Position numbers and translations under genes: made by a program. This document shows, one piece after another, positions 39,963 through 48,988 of a stretch of DNA of 64,000 nucleotides. Numbering within the stretch: position 1 is the stretch's first letter; the number at the start of each line of letters is the position of its first letter. The notes beneath the pieces were generated by a model. It did no database searches. It was not told the DNA's origin and was given only the letters and a program-made list of their open reading frames with translations. Origin of the DNA: Geobacillus sp. 46C-IIa (lineage in GTDB: Bacteria > Bacillota > Bacilli > Bacillales > Anoxybacillaceae); NCBI RefSeq assembly GCF_014679505.1, contig NZ_CP061474.1:2676001-2740000 (forward strand), written 5' to 3'.

Positions 39963-42089
39963 TCATTCTTTCACCCGCAACAGGCGCATGCTGTTGAGTG
40001 TCACGAGCAACGTCGCGCCCATATCGGCGAACACCGCGAGCCAAAGGGTGAGCCAGCCGGGGACGGCAGCCACGAGTGCCAGCACTTTAAGCCCTAAGGC
40101 GAAGGCGATGTTTTGCCGGATGATGGCAAGCGTTCGGCGCCCAAGGCGGACGGTGTACGGCAGCTGGCGCAAATCGTCGGCCATGAGCACAACATCGGCT
40201 GTTTCCAAGGCGGTATCCGTCCCCGCCCCGCCCATCGCCACACCGATATCGGCCGCGGCCAAGGCAGGGGCGTCATTCACCCCGTCGCCGACCATGGCCG
40301 TCATGCCGCAACGTTGTTTCAGCTCGCGGATCGCTGTCAGCTTCTCTTCGGGAAGCAGCCCGGCGCGAATATCTGATACGCCCGCTTGACGGCCGATGGC
40401 CTGCGCGGTTTGCTCATGGTCGCCCGTCACCATCACCACTTCCCTAACCCCAAGGCGCCGCAGCGCGGCAACCGTTTCCGTTGCGGACGGCCGCAGTTGA
40501 TCGGCCGCGGCAATAAGCCCCAGCAGCCGATCGGCCGTGCCGATCGCCATCACCGTTTTTCCTTCTTGACGGAAGGCAGCGATTCGTTGTTCCGCTTCAT
40601 CTGGCAAACGGCCGAGCATGTCGGCGAACAAAGATGGACGGCCGATATAGTACGTTTCGTTTTCGACGACCGCCTTCACCCCTTGACCCGTCAACGACTG
40701 AAAGTCATCCACCGGCACGTCAAGAAACGGCACGCCATCTTCTTCCGCTAGGCGGACGACGGCGGAAGCGAGCGGGTGCTGCGATCGTTTTTCGATGGCA
40801 GCAGCCACCGCCAGCAGTCGTTCACGGCTTTCTTCATACACAACGACATCGGTCACGGACGGTTTCCCTTCTGTTAACGTCCCGGTTTTATCAAAGGCGA
40901 CGGCGTCAAACCGCCCGATTTGTTCCAGATATACCCCGCCTTTGATGAGCACACCGCTTCGGGCCGCATGGCCGAGAGCGGTGACGATCGCCACCGGCGT
41001 CGAAATGACGAGCGCGCACGGGCAGCCGATGACGAGAACAGCGAGACCGCGGTACACCCAATCAAGCCAATTGCCGCCCACGACAAGCGGCGGAATGACA
41101 GCGACGAGCAGGGCCACAATCATAATCAATGGCGTATAATAGCGGGCAAACCGATCGATGAACGCTTGTGACGGCGCCCGCTCGGCTTGCGCCTCTTCGA
41201 CGAGATCGATCATTTTCGCCAACATCGTTTCATCCGCCCGCTTCGTCACTTTCACTTCTAGAAATCCTTCCTCATTCAGCGTCCCGGCGAACACCGAATC
41301 GCCCACCGTTTTTTCTACCGGCAAGCTTTCGCCGGTCATCGCCGCCTCATTGACCGTGGACGCCCCATTGACGACAACGCCGTCCAAAGGAATTTTCGCC
41401 CCTGGTTTCACGATCATGACCTCTCCGAGGCGAACGTCTTCGACCGGAACGGTCACTTCCTCCGCACCGCGCTGGATCGTCGCTTCAGCGGGCGCCATTT
41501 CCATCAACGATGCGATCGACCGCCGCGCTCGGTCCATCGAGTAGCGCTCGAGCGCTTCACTAATGGCGAACAAAATGACCACGACCGCTCCTTCTTGCCA
41601 TTCGCCGATCGCCGCCGCACCGAGAATGGCGATCGTCATTAACGTGTTCATGTCCAACTGCCAGCGAACCAAATTCCGCAACCCCGTCCAAAACAGCGAA
41701 TAGCCGCCGATCGCAATCGCCCCCAAATACATCACAACCGCCAATATCCCCCTGTCCGCCGCATCCGCCGCAACACCAAGCCCAAGCAATCCGGCAGCAA
41801 CAAGGACGTTCCAGTTCTCTTTCTTCTTCCAAAACGGCTCCCGCCGCATCAGACGCTCGCGTTCTTCGCGAATTTTCAGGCGTTCAAACGCTCCCGCTTG
41901 CTCCAGTTCTTCCACCGTCGCCTCCCCCCATACGGTGAGCTTGGCAGCACCGAAATTCACTTTTGCTTCTTTGACGCCAGGCAAGGATTTGACGTTATGC
42001 TCAAACTTGGCGGCGCAATTTGTGCACGTCAATCCTTGCACGCGGTATGTTTTGGCCTCGAGCCGATCCAATGTTTGTTCATTCGCCAC
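39963..42089 (-). CDS. cadA: cadmium/zinc/lead-exporting P1B-type ATPase CadA
   Basis: About 708 residues. One N-terminal heavy-metal-associated domain with GLTCTNCAAKFE, then eight membrane helices. The metal-path motif is CPC (IGCPCALVI), the phosphorylation site DKTGTLTEGKP, the HP motif SQHPLASAV, the actuator TGES and the hinge GDGVNDAPAL. The CPC motif with an absent His-rich tail fits the Cd/Zn/Pb subgroup. The start is a GTG at 42089 with GGGGGAAGG upstream, overlapping the cadC gene by 11 bases, so the two are cotranscribed. Confidence 0.93.
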   Translation of the reverse strand: MANEQTLDRLEAKTYRVQGLTCTNCAAKFEHNVKSLPGVKEAKVNFGAAKLTVWGEATVEELEQAGAFERLKIREERERLMRREPFWKKKENWNVLVAAGLLGLGVAADAADRGILAVVMYLGAIAIGGYSLFWTGLRNLVRWQLDMNTLMTIAILGAAAIGEWQEGAVVVILFAISEALERYSMDRARRSIASLMEMAPAEATIQRGAEEVTVPVEDVRLGEVMIVKPGAKIPLDGVVVNGASTVNEAAMTGESLPVEKTVGDSVFAGTLNEEGFLEVKVTKRADETMLAKMIDLVEEAQAERAPSQAFIDRFARYYTPLIMIVALLVAVIPPLVVGGNWLDWVYRGLAVLVIGCPCALVISTPVAIVTALGHAARSGVLIKGGVYLEQIGRFDAVAFDKTGTLTEGKPSVTDVVVYEESRERLLAVAAAIEKRSQHPLASAVVRLAEEDGVPFLDVPVDDFQSLTGQGVKAVVENETYYIGRPSLFADMLGRLPDEAEQRIAAFRQEGKTVMAIGTADRLLGLIAAADQLRPSATETVAALRRLGVREVVMVTGDHEQTAQAIGRQAGVSDIRAGLLPEEKLTAIRELKQRCGMTAMVGDGVNDAPALAAADIGVAMGGAGTDTALETADVVLMADDLRQLPYTVRLGRRTLAIIRQNIAFALGLKVLALVAAVPGWLTLWLAVFADMGATLLVTLNSMRLLRVKE

Positions 42090-42450
42090 GGCCTTCCCCC
42101 TCTTTCTGATGAGCAAGCGCCACAAGCACCAGCTCGTGGATATGGTCATCATCGAGCGAATAAAAGGCGAGTTTTCCCTCTTTCCGATATTTCACGATTC
42201 CTTGTTTATACAAAATGCGCAAATGATGCGACGTCGTTGCTACCGTCGCCCCGATCACGTTCGCCAAGTCACAGACGCACAACTCCTCTTCACCGCAAAG
42301 CGCATAGACGATTTTCGCCCGGTTTTCATCGGCAAGCGCCTTGAAAAACGGCACAATCGCGGCAATGTTTTCATCACGAAGCCGCCGCTGAACCCTCTCG
42401 ACCTTCTCTTCGTCATAACAGTAAACGTCGCACACATCATGACGTTGCAT
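42079..42450 (-). CDS. cadC: ArsR/SmtB-family metal-responsive repressor CadC
   Basis: A 123-residue winged-helix repressor. Metal ligands are seen in CDVYCYD at the N-terminus and ELCVCDL in helix 4, the two Cys pairs of CadC that bind Cd, Pb or Zn. The DNA-reading segment is ATVATTSHHLRIL. ATG at 42450 is used; a longer frame to 42522 would run through the operator. It should bind the two inverted repeats upstream and release them when metal is present. Confidence 0.92.
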   Translation of the reverse strand: MQRHDVCDVYCYDEEKVERVQRRLRDENIAAIVPFFKALADENRAKIVYALCGEEELCVCDLANVIGATVATTSHHLRILYKQGIVKYRKEGKLAFYSLDDDHIHELVLVALAHQKEGEGRGE

Positions 42451-42470
42451 TCCTTCTCGCTCCTTGTCAA

Positions 42471-42537
42471 TATTCAAATATTCGTTTGAATATACAATAG
42501 CATATCTCCCCCTTATATTCAAATATTCATTTGAATA
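42471..42537 (-). promoter_or_regulatory. twin CadC operators
   Basis: Two identical-arm inverted repeats TATTCAAA-N6-TTTGAATA at 42471-42492 and 42516-42537, 45 bases apart. The promoter of cadC-cadA must lie between or within them. Confidence 0.8.
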
Positions 42538-42557
42538 AAAAATGTGCTCAAACGAAA

Positions 42558-42595
42558 AATCCGCCTTTTTTGTTTTTAAAAGGCGGATTCCCTTT
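42558..42595 (-). terminator. intrinsic terminator of the yitV-like gene
   Basis: Stem AATCCGCCTTTT/AAAAGGCGGATT followed on the minus strand by TTTTCG; 60 bases beyond the hydrolase stop. Confidence 0.6.
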
Positions 42596-42652
42596 TGTGA
42601 AGCACGCTTTAGCTGACGACAAACATGTTCGTTTCCTCATTGCCGATTTTGC

Positions 42653-43420
42653 TTACACATGCTCACGAAACCAGCGCACCGTCTCCAAAAACGCTTCACG
42701 CGTCACTTTATGGCCGGCGTGCGGGTCGGTGATCAACTGCAGCCGGTCTTCGTTTCCTTCATAAAGTGGTTTAATTTGCTTATAAAACTCATATGTATAA
42801 GCATACGGGACGACTTGGTCGGCTTTCCCGTGCCAGATGAACAGCGGCCGCCCGGCGAGTTTTTCAGGTTGTTTCGATAAATCATAGCGGGCAAGCTTTT
42901 CTTTTTCCAACGCCAACAACGTCGGCAGCATCGGAAACTCAATGCGGCGCCGCTGTCCTTCTTCAATCATGGCATCAAAAAAGGCGCCGAAATTCGGGCA
43001 GCCCATCAGCGCCACCGCCGCCTTCACCCACGGATAGACGGCGAGCGCGCCGAACGTGACGATTCCGCCCATCGATGTCCCAGCGAGCCCGATCCGTTTT
43101 GGATCGGCCAGATCGCGGTTCACAAGGTCGTTTTTCATCTCGTCGATTTCGATGATCGTGCGCACGACAATGTCCCAAAACGACAGCTGCAACTTCCGTT
43201 CGCTCAATCCTTCGTCCCGCTCACCGTGAAACAGCGCATCGGGAAGCACGGCGCGATAGCCCGCCTCCGCGAGCAAGTAGGCGAAATGCAAATTATGTTC
43301 TTTGGCACTCGTAAACCCGTGAATAAAGAAAATGAGCGGCAGCCGTTCGCCCTGCTTTTCCGGCTTGACAACGTGAAGAACCGGCACTCCGGCCAGCAGT
43401 TCTTTTTCAACGATGACCAT
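42653..43420 (-). CDS. yitV: alpha/beta hydrolase, YitV-like esterase
   Basis: A 255-residue cytoplasmic hydrolase. IFFIHGFTSAKEHN holds the oxyanion-hole segment, GLAGTSMGGIVTFG the nucleophile Ser, HGKADQVVPY the Asp loop and DPHAGHKV the catalytic His. The pattern is that of the DLH/YitV group. It is divergent from the YitU-like phosphatase; in B. subtilis yitU and yitV are neighbours too. Substrate unknown. Confidence 0.85.
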   Translation of the reverse strand: MVIVEKELLAGVPVLHVVKPEKQGERLPLIFFIHGFTSAKEHNLHFAYLLAEAGYRAVLPDALFHGERDEGLSERKLQLSFWDIVVRTIIEIDEMKNDLVNRDLADPKRIGLAGTSMGGIVTFGALAVYPWVKAAVALMGCPNFGAFFDAMIEEGQRRRIEFPMLPTLLALEKEKLARYDLSKQPEKLAGRPLFIWHGKADQVVPYAYTYEFYKQIKPLYEGNEDRLQLITDPHAGHKVTREAFLETVRWFREHV

Positions 43421-43493
43421 CGCAGTTCAAACCCCTTCTGTCTTTTTCCATTGCTGTATAGTGTACCATATGGACAGCGATTTTGGAAAAGAG

Positions 43494-43511
43494 TTACACT
43501 ATGTAGTGTAA
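43494..43511. promoter_or_regulatory. perfect palindrome in the yitV-yitU intergenic region
   Basis: TTACACTA-TG-TAGTGTAA, 8-2-8, overlaps a TACACT-like -10 element before the phosphatase gene; a similar TACACTATAC occurs on the minus strand near 43456-43465. Candidate repressor operator; regulator unknown. Confidence 0.45.
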
Positions 43512-43538
43512 AGAATAACGAAAGCAAAGGAGTCAGAC

Positions 43539-44345
43539 ATGAAGCCATATTTAATTGCTTTGGATTTGGATGGAACGCTGCTGAAAGAGGATAAAACGAT
43601 TTCTCCATTTACCAAAGACGTCATCCGCCGCGTCATCGACGCCGGCCATCTTGTCGTCATCGCCACCGGTCGCCCGTACCGGGCAAGCTGCATGTATTAC
43701 GAAGAACTTGGCCTTGCAACGCCGATCGTCAATTTCAACGGCGCGTTTGTCCACCATCCACGTCAATTATCCTGGGGCGTGCGCCATTACCCGTTGCCAC
43801 TTGCGGTCGTCAAAGACATTGTTGAAATCAGTGAATCCTATGGGATCAAGAATATGATGGCCGAAGTGTTAGATGCTGTCTATTTTCACCAACATGACGA
43901 GGTGTTGCTTGACATTGTCCGCCTTGGCAACCCGACCGTAGAAATCGGCGATTTGCGCCGCTCGCTCGGCAAAGATCCGACGAGCGTGCTCGTGTACACA
44001 GACGATGATCATATTGAGCGGATTCAATCACATTTAGCGAATGTATACGCCAACGTCATCCACCAACGGCGCTGGAGCGAACCATGGCATGTCATTGAAA
44101 TTATCCGCCATGGCGTCCATAAAGCCGCGGGCTTAAAACAAGTCGCCGACTACTTCGGCATCCCAAAGGAGCGCGTCATCGCCTTTGGCGATGAAGACAA
44201 CGACCTCGAGATGATCGACTGGGCCGGTCTCGGTGTAGCGATGGGCAACGCCATCGAACCGCTGAAAACCATCGCCGATGATGTGACAAAAACGAATGAA
44301 GAAGATGGCATTGGCGTTTATTTGCAAGAAATCCTGGGACTATAA
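43539..44345 (+). CDS. yitU: Cof-type HAD phosphatase, YitU-like
   Basis: A 268-residue HAD-superfamily phosphatase. Motif I DLDGTLLKED, motif II VIATGRPYR, and motif IV FGDEDNDLEMI are complete, with a C2-type cap between. Cof-type members dephosphorylate sugar phosphates or flavin precursors (some remove phosphate in riboflavin synthesis). ATG at 43539 is preceded by GGAGTCAGAC. Confidence 0.88.
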   Translation: MKPYLIALDLDGTLLKEDKTISPFTKDVIRRVIDAGHLVVIATGRPYRASCMYYEELGLATPIVNFNGAFVHHPRQLSWGVRHYPLPLAVVKDIVEISESYGIKNMMAEVLDAVYFHQHDEVLLDIVRLGNPTVEIGDLRRSLGKDPTSVLVYTDDDHIERIQSHLANVYANVIHQRRWSEPWHVIEIIRHGVHKAAGLKQVADYFGIPKERVIAFGDEDNDLEMIDWAGLGVAMGNAIEPLKTIADDVTKTNEEDGIGVYLQEILGL

Positions 44346-44500
44346 CGCCACCCATTCGTTCCTTCTCCGCCTTTTCGCCGCATCGAGCCAGCGCTGGGAT
44401 GCAGCGGTTTGTAACGAATTTCCTTACTACTGTTCCCCCCGTGCGGTTACACTATACATGACGCAACAGGCGTCTTCATTTTTTAAAGGGGGAATCCGTC

Positions 44501-44653
44501 ATGGGCAAACGAAACAAATCGAAGCGTTTCGTCCAGCAGAGCGTCGATGCGGTTGAACGGCATGACAAGCGAATCCCTTATCACTTGACGTACGCCGAAG
44601 CGGAAGCGCGCAAAGCGGAAAAAGCAGTGGAAACGTCGCTTGGGGGCGTATAG
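44501..44653 (+). CDS. small basic protein of unknown function
   Basis: A 50-residue frame starting MGKRNKSKRFVQQS and ending KAVETSLGGV, with an Ala- and Glu-rich helix in the second half. ATG at 44501 has a strong AAAGGGGG site. It ends 2 bases before the DUF3813 gene and is probably cotranscribed. No family recognised. Confidence 0.65.
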   Translation: MGKRNKSKRFVQQSVDAVERHDKRIPYHLTYAEAEARKAEKAVETSLGGV

Positions 44654-44655
44654 CG

Positions 44656-44856
44656 ATGGGCAATCGTCTGTTTCAAGAGGCGCGTAAAGCGGTCGCCCAA
44701 GCGAAGCAAGCGGTTAACGGTGAAATCGACATGAACGTCGACCGCGCCATTGCCATCGCCAAAAACGCTTTGTCATCTGCCTATGCGCATTCCAATACGG
44801 CGGAAAAAGCGCAGTTGCGTCAATTTCAAGCTGAGCTTGATGAGCTCACTCAATAA
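44656..44856 (+). CDS. DUF3813 family protein
   Basis: A 66-residue helical protein, [17 protein letters not shown]...[20 protein letters not shown], matching the DUF3813 pattern of short Bacillaceae proteins. Function unknown. It follows another small gene by 2 bases and is closed by a strong terminator. Confidence 0.75.
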   Translation: MGNRLFQEARKAVAQAKQAVNGEIDMNVDRAIAIAKNALSSAYAHSNTAEKAQLRQFQAELDELTQ

Positions 44857-44886
44857 CAGCTGCGGGCTTCCCGCAGCTGTTTTTTC
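44855..44886 (+). terminator. intrinsic terminator
   Basis: Perfect 12-base stem AACAGCTGCGGG/CCCGCAGCTGTT with a CTT loop, followed by TTTTTC; it overlaps the DUF3813 stop. Confidence 0.88.
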
Positions 44887-45025
44887 TCCCTCCTTCGCTT
44901 CTCCATTGTATTCCGTCCGGAAAACCGCTACACTAAAGAAAGACATAAATCGCTGTTCATCGGCCCATTCTGCCGATGCGGCTATATACAGTCAGTTCGC
45001 AAACAAGAAAAGGGGGACGAGAACC

Positions 45026-45889
45026 ATGTCCGTTCAAATCATCACCGACAGCGGGGCGGACTTGCCGCAATCGTACATCCGCGAGCATCACATCGCCTTT
45101 TTGCCGCTTGTCGTCCATTGGAGCGGCCAAGACTACGAAGATGGGGTGACGATCGCACCGAAACAAGTGTATGACGCCATGCGCCAAGGACACGCGGTGA
45201 AAACGGCCCAACCGAGCCCGTTGGCGATGAAGGAGCTGTTTTTGCCGTACGCCAAAGAAAATCGGTCATGCTTATACATCGCCTTTTCTTCGAGATTATC
45301 CGGTACATACCAGACCGCCATGACCGTCCGCAACGAACTGCTTGAGGAATACCCTGAGTTTCGCCTGACGATCATCGACTCGAAATGCGCTTCGCTCGGC
45401 CAAGGGCTCGCCGTTATGAAAGCGGTCGAGTTGGCGGAGCAAAACACGCCGTACAACTTGCTTTGTGAAACAATCGAGGCGTACTGCCGCCATATGGAAC
45501 ATATCTTCACCGTCGACAATCTCGAATATTTGGCGCGCGGCGGCCGCATCAGCAAAACCGCGGCGGCCTTCGGGGGCTTGCTCAACATCAAGCCGCTCCT
45601 CCATGTCGAAGACGGTGCCCTCGTTCCGCTTGAAAAGCTGCGCGGACGGAAAAAAGTGTTGAAACGCATGGTCGAGTTGATGGGCGAGCGCGGCGATGAC
45701 TTGCAAAAACAAACGATCGGCATCAGCCATGCCGATGATGAAGAAACAGCGCTTGAACTGAAGCGGATGATCGAAGAAACGCACGGCTGCACGCACTTTT
45801 TCCTCTCCGACATCGGCAGCGCCATCGGCGCTCACGCCGGACCGGGGACGATTGCTCTGTTTTTTCTGAATCAATACATGGAAACCTGA
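45026..45889 (+). CDS. yitS: DegV family fatty-acid-binding protein (YitS-like)
   Basis: A 287-residue protein. The N-terminus [11 protein letters not shown] and [15 protein letters not shown] are the DegV signature; [11 protein letters not shown] and [14 protein letters not shown] complete the fold, in which a fatty acid lies in a central groove. Related FakB proteins present fatty acids to the FakA kinase. ATG at 45026 has AGGGGGACG upstream; the longer frame from 44750 covers the terminator. Confidence 0.9.
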   Translation: MSVQIITDSGADLPQSYIREHHIAFLPLVVHWSGQDYEDGVTIAPKQVYDAMRQGHAVKTAQPSPLAMKELFLPYAKENRSCLYIAFSSRLSGTYQTAMTVRNELLEEYPEFRLTIIDSKCASLGQGLAVMKAVELAEQNTPYNLLCETIEAYCRHMEHIFTVDNLEYLARGGRISKTAAAFGGLLNIKPLLHVEDGALVPLEKLRGRKKVLKRMVELMGERGDDLQKQTIGISHADDEETALELKRMIEETHGCTHFFLSDIGSAIGAHAGPGTIALFFLNQYMET

Positions 45890-46145
45890 CGACACCCCCT
45901 AGAAGCGAAACAGAGGCGCCTGCCCAACACAGGCGCCTGTCCCCACCACCGAAGTTGATCAAGAAGATTGTAGTAGTACGTTTTGGACCGCATCCGCCCA
46001 TCCGTGAAAATGAGTCGCTGCTCCTCAAACCGATTCAAATAGCGCCGAACCGTCCCTTCCGGCAAACTAGTCAACTCCGCCATCCGTTTGGCGGTAAAAA
46101 TCGGGTGTCGGAACATGACATTGACAACGATTTGAATATAGCGGC
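45871..46145 (-). pseudogene. 3' relic of a winged-helix (Fic C-terminal type) protein
   Basis: A minus-strand frame reads YIQIVVNVMFRHPIFTAKRMAEL, then GTVRRYLNRFEEQRLI and SKTYYYNLLDQLR. This is the winged-helix tail found at the end of many Fic and related proteins. A stop lies just upstream (about 46148) and no start or catalytic domain is present; the last residues overlap the degV gene. Probably a remnant. The hairpin AGGCGCCTG/CAGGCGCCT at 45909-45935 interrupts the expected C-terminus. Confidence 0.5.
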
Positions 46146-46250
46146 ATTCCTACTTCCCCTTTCCATAAACTACCTCACCGCATTTCAATATCGTTCCTTT
46201 CCATTTGCCCATACTAATGGCGAATGACCGAAGCAAAAGGAGGACGACTG

Positions 46251-46382
46251 ATGGCAAACACAAGCGACAACGACAAAAAAGCGCGCGACAACCAAGCGAA
46301 GCGCCACGAGAAAAACATGATGCGCGAGAAAAACCGCGAAGCTGGGAAGTTTGCGTATTCGAAGAAGACGAATCATTTATGA
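46251..46382 (+). CDS. DUF3941 small protein
   Basis: A 43-residue highly charged protein, [20 protein letters not shown]...[10 protein letters not shown], matching short DUF3941 proteins of Bacillaceae. ATG at 46251 is preceded by AAAGGAGGACG. Function unknown. Confidence 0.78.
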   Translation: MANTSDNDKKARDNQAKRHEKNMMREKNREAGKFAYSKKTNHL

Positions 46383-46393
46383 CAGGCGCAACG

Positions 46394-46418
46394 AAAGGCG
46401 GATCGAACCGCCTTTTTT
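46394..46418 (+). terminator. intrinsic terminator
   Basis: Stem AAAGGCGG/CCGCCTTT with ATCGAA loop, followed by TTTTTG; 12 bases behind the DUF3941 gene. Confidence 0.85.
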
Positions 46419-46557
46419 GTTTTGCTTTCTTCATTTCCGCATAATCCTATATTCCCGATCCAAAGACGAAACGGACCTTCTAGTCCTTTGCTTATGGTTG
46501 CCTTCCTTCCCACCATTTTCTATAATGAAAGTACATCACACGCCCGGGAGGTCGCAT

Positions 46558-47049
46558 ATGTCGAAAGAAAGCTCGTTTGATATTGTCTCCAAAGTCGATT
46601 TGGCGGAAGTGGCGAACGCCATCAACATCGCGATGAAAGAAATCAAAACGCGCTATGACTTTAAAGGAAGCAAAAGCGACATTTCGCTCGAGAAAGACGA
46701 GCTTGTTCTCATCTCCGACGACGAGTTTAAGCTTGAGCAGTTGAAGGACGTTCTGATTGGCAAGCTCATTAAGCGCGGGGTGGCGACGAAAAACATCCAA
46801 TACGGCAAAATCGAGCCGGCCTCAGGCGGCACGGTGCGCCAACGCGCCAAGCTCGTCCAAGGGATCGACAAAGAGAACGCGAAAAAGATCAATACGATCA
46901 TTAAAAACACGGGGCTGAAAGTGAAAAGCCAAGTGCAGGACGACCAAATCCGCGTCAGCGGCAAAAGCAAAGATGACTTGCAAAAGGTGATCGCCGCCAT
47001 TCGCGAAGCGGATTTGCCGATTGAGGTGCAGTTTGTGAATTATCGTTAA
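46558..47049 (+). CDS. yitK: YajQ/YitK family nucleotide-binding protein
   Basis: A 163-residue protein of the UPF0234/YajQ family. [18 protein letters not shown] at the start and [20 protein letters not shown] text ([13 protein letters not shown]) and [22 protein letters not shown] at the end are the usual conserved blocks. Members bind tRNA/GTP or, in Xanthomonas, cyclic di-GMP; the role in Gram-positives is not settled. ATG at 46558 has GGGAGGTC upstream. Confidence 0.92.
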   Translation: MSKESSFDIVSKVDLAEVANAINIAMKEIKTRYDFKGSKSDISLEKDELVLISDDEFKLEQLKDVLIGKLIKRGVATKNIQYGKIEPASGGTVRQRAKLVQGIDKENAKKINTIIKNTGLKVKSQVQDDQIRVSGKSKDDLQKVIAAIREADLPIEVQFVNYR

Positions 47050-47051
47050 TT

Positions 47052-47083
47052 GCGGATGAGAGAATTCTCAATCCGCTTTTTTG
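47052..47083 (+). terminator. intrinsic terminator of yitK
   Basis: Stem GCGGAT-GAGAG/CTC-ATCCGC followed by TTTTTTG. The remaining bases to 47345 show no gene. Confidence 0.75.
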
Positions 47084-47345
47084 TTTTACAGGCAGAACGC
47101 TCGAAGATCTTGATTTCAGAAAAAATGGAGATCTTTCAATTCTTTCTTTTTGGAGAAATAGGATCAGCATCATTTTTTGTTTTTGCCAATCGCACCGAGC
47201 GGAGCGAAAAACTTGTTTTTAACCAGCCTTACAAGAAATTTGAAAGAAAAGCTAGACGACACGTTTCTTTTATTGCGAGGTGGATCGTCCTGGAATCGGG
47301 CAAAAAGCGATCGCATAATATCGGCGGCCGAGCCGCAAACGGACT

Positions 47346-48857
47346 CTACATGCCAACGGTCGCCCGCCCGATCAGCACACCAAGAACAATGATGACCAAC
47401 GCCGCGCCCGCGATCGGACCGACAAGGCGCATCGCCTCTCCTTCCTCACCAGGGCGTCCGACCGTTGAGGCGACGAGCGCGATTCGCGCTGGGGACGCCA
47501 TCGTCATATTGGAAGCGGCGACGTTTTGCGCGGCGGCGTACCAGATGGCCGGCTCGTGCAATTGATCGGCCATCGCCCGCTGAAACGGGGAAAACATGGC
47601 ATTCGCCGCGCTGTTGCTTCCGCTCGTCCAGCCGCCGAGCGCCCCGACGAGCGGCGACACGGCAAGAAACGCCGATTCCGTCCAAGTGGCGGCTTGTGTG
47701 GCCAGCACGCCCATCATTCCTGACCCGTCCATCACCGACGACATCGCAATAAACCCCGTTGTCGCCACAGCAGCAGGAAACACTTGTTTCAACGTCTTCC
47801 GAATACAAGCCAATCCTTCGTTCAAGCGAAGGCGATACAATCCAAATGCCACAATGACAGCGAGACATAAGGCAAACCCGGGGCTGTACAAAAGCTCGAG
47901 GCGGAAGCCATAGGCCGGCCACTGCCAAACTCCGACCGTAGTGGCAATATGCCGGACTTCAGGAAAGAAATGGGTGATGAAAATATAGCCGATCAGCACA
48001 AGATAGGGCCATAACACTTTCCCGAGCGGCTGCCGTTCTTCCCTTTCTTCCCTTTCTTCTGCTTCCTCCTTGCGTCTGCCAAAATATGCTTGGCACTGCC
48101 AATACCCGATAAGAACCAGCGCCGCCGTCCCGCCTGCAGCCGCCCCGGCCAGCTCAACCGACACATAGGCGCTGACCGCCCATGTCACTAATGCCAAGCT
48201 GACAAACACGATAACGATATCACCGAGATGCATGCGAATCGACCGCCATCCTCCACTGATCACAACGACCGCACAGGCGTAAAACAAATAGAGTGGGATA
48301 TGAAGCCAGGCGCTGTATTCGCCAAGCTCGCGAAGCGGAACGCCCGATAGTTCGGCATTGATGACCGTGCCGATGGCGAGCGCCCCCCATGGCACAGCTG
48401 ATTGGGTCAAGAGCGCTAATGTCATCGCCTTGCGGGCTGGAAACCCAAGCGCCGTATAAAGCGGCGCCGTGATGACCACAGCTAATCCAAAGCCGCTGAC
48501 CGCCTCCAAAAATGGGCCTAACGCCGCTGACACCAACAGCGCTTGCTGCGATTTTGTCCGGCCGAAATAGGAAAGCCAGGCGGAAAGCGTCCTAATTGCT
48601 CCCCCCGCTTCCAACACATGATGCAAGAGCAGCCCAAACACAAGCACATACACCACGATCAACGCCAGAAGCACGCCGTACATGGTAAAATGCATGACCT
48701 CACCGGCCGAAGCATGAAATGGAAACAAAGCGAGCCCCACCGCCAGCGCATAACAGCCGAGCGCCGCATTCATCGCTGACATCTTCCGCCATCCAATCGC
48801 GGCCAACGCCCATAAAAGCGGCAGCGCCGCCAGCAGCCAACGGATCGCGTCCCCCAC
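47346..48857 (-). CDS. lctP: L-lactate permease (LctP family)
   Basis: About 503 residues with 12 or more membrane helices. LGPFLEAVSGFGLAVVI, TQSAVPWGALAIGTVI and GGWTSGSNSAANAMF are typical LctP/LldP blocks; the last is near the C-terminal end of the transport domain. It imports lactate (and perhaps glycolate) with protons. The GTG at 48857 fits the GGGGAGAGGAG site. A good promoter lies on the minus strand (TTGACA 48937-48932, 18-base spacer, TAAGAT 48913-48908), with CACTATAGTG just downstream as a possible operator. It is divergent from an XRE-cupin regulator. Confidence 0.9.
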   Translation of the reverse strand: MGDAIRWLLAALPLLWALAAIGWRKMSAMNAALGCYALAVGLALFPFHASAGEVMHFTMYGVLLALIVVYVLVFGLLLHHVLEAGGAIRTLSAWLSYFGRTKSQQALLVSAALGPFLEAVSGFGLAVVITAPLYTALGFPARKAMTLALLTQSAVPWGALAIGTVINAELSGVPLRELGEYSAWLHIPLYLFYACAVVVISGGWRSIRMHLGDIVIVFVSLALVTWAVSAYVSVELAGAAAGGTAALVLIGYWQCQAYFGRRKEEAEEREEREERQPLGKVLWPYLVLIGYIFITHFFPEVRHIATTVGVWQWPAYGFRLELLYSPGFALCLAVIVAFGLYRLRLNEGLACIRKTLKQVFPAAVATTGFIAMSSVMDGSGMMGVLATQAATWTESAFLAVSPLVGALGGWTSGSNSAANAMFSPFQRAMADQLHEPAIWYAAAQNVAASNMTMASPARIALVASTVGRPGEEGEAMRLVGPIAGAALVIIVLGVLIGRATVGM

Positions 48858-48959
48858 TTTTTTCTCCTCTCCCCTCAATCTATTTATCCACTATAGTGTA
48901 TATTACCATCTTATTTTTTTACTAAAGAGTATGTCAAGACAAAAAATTCTACGATCGTG

Positions 48960-48965
48960 TACAAT
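48960..48965 (+). promoter_or_regulatory. -10 element of the XRE-cupin regulator gene
   Basis: TACAAT, with AAGACA (48936-48941) as weak -35 at an 18-base spacing; about 24 bases before the start codon. Confidence 0.45.
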
Positions 48966-48988
48966 ATAACAAAAGGAGGAACACGATC

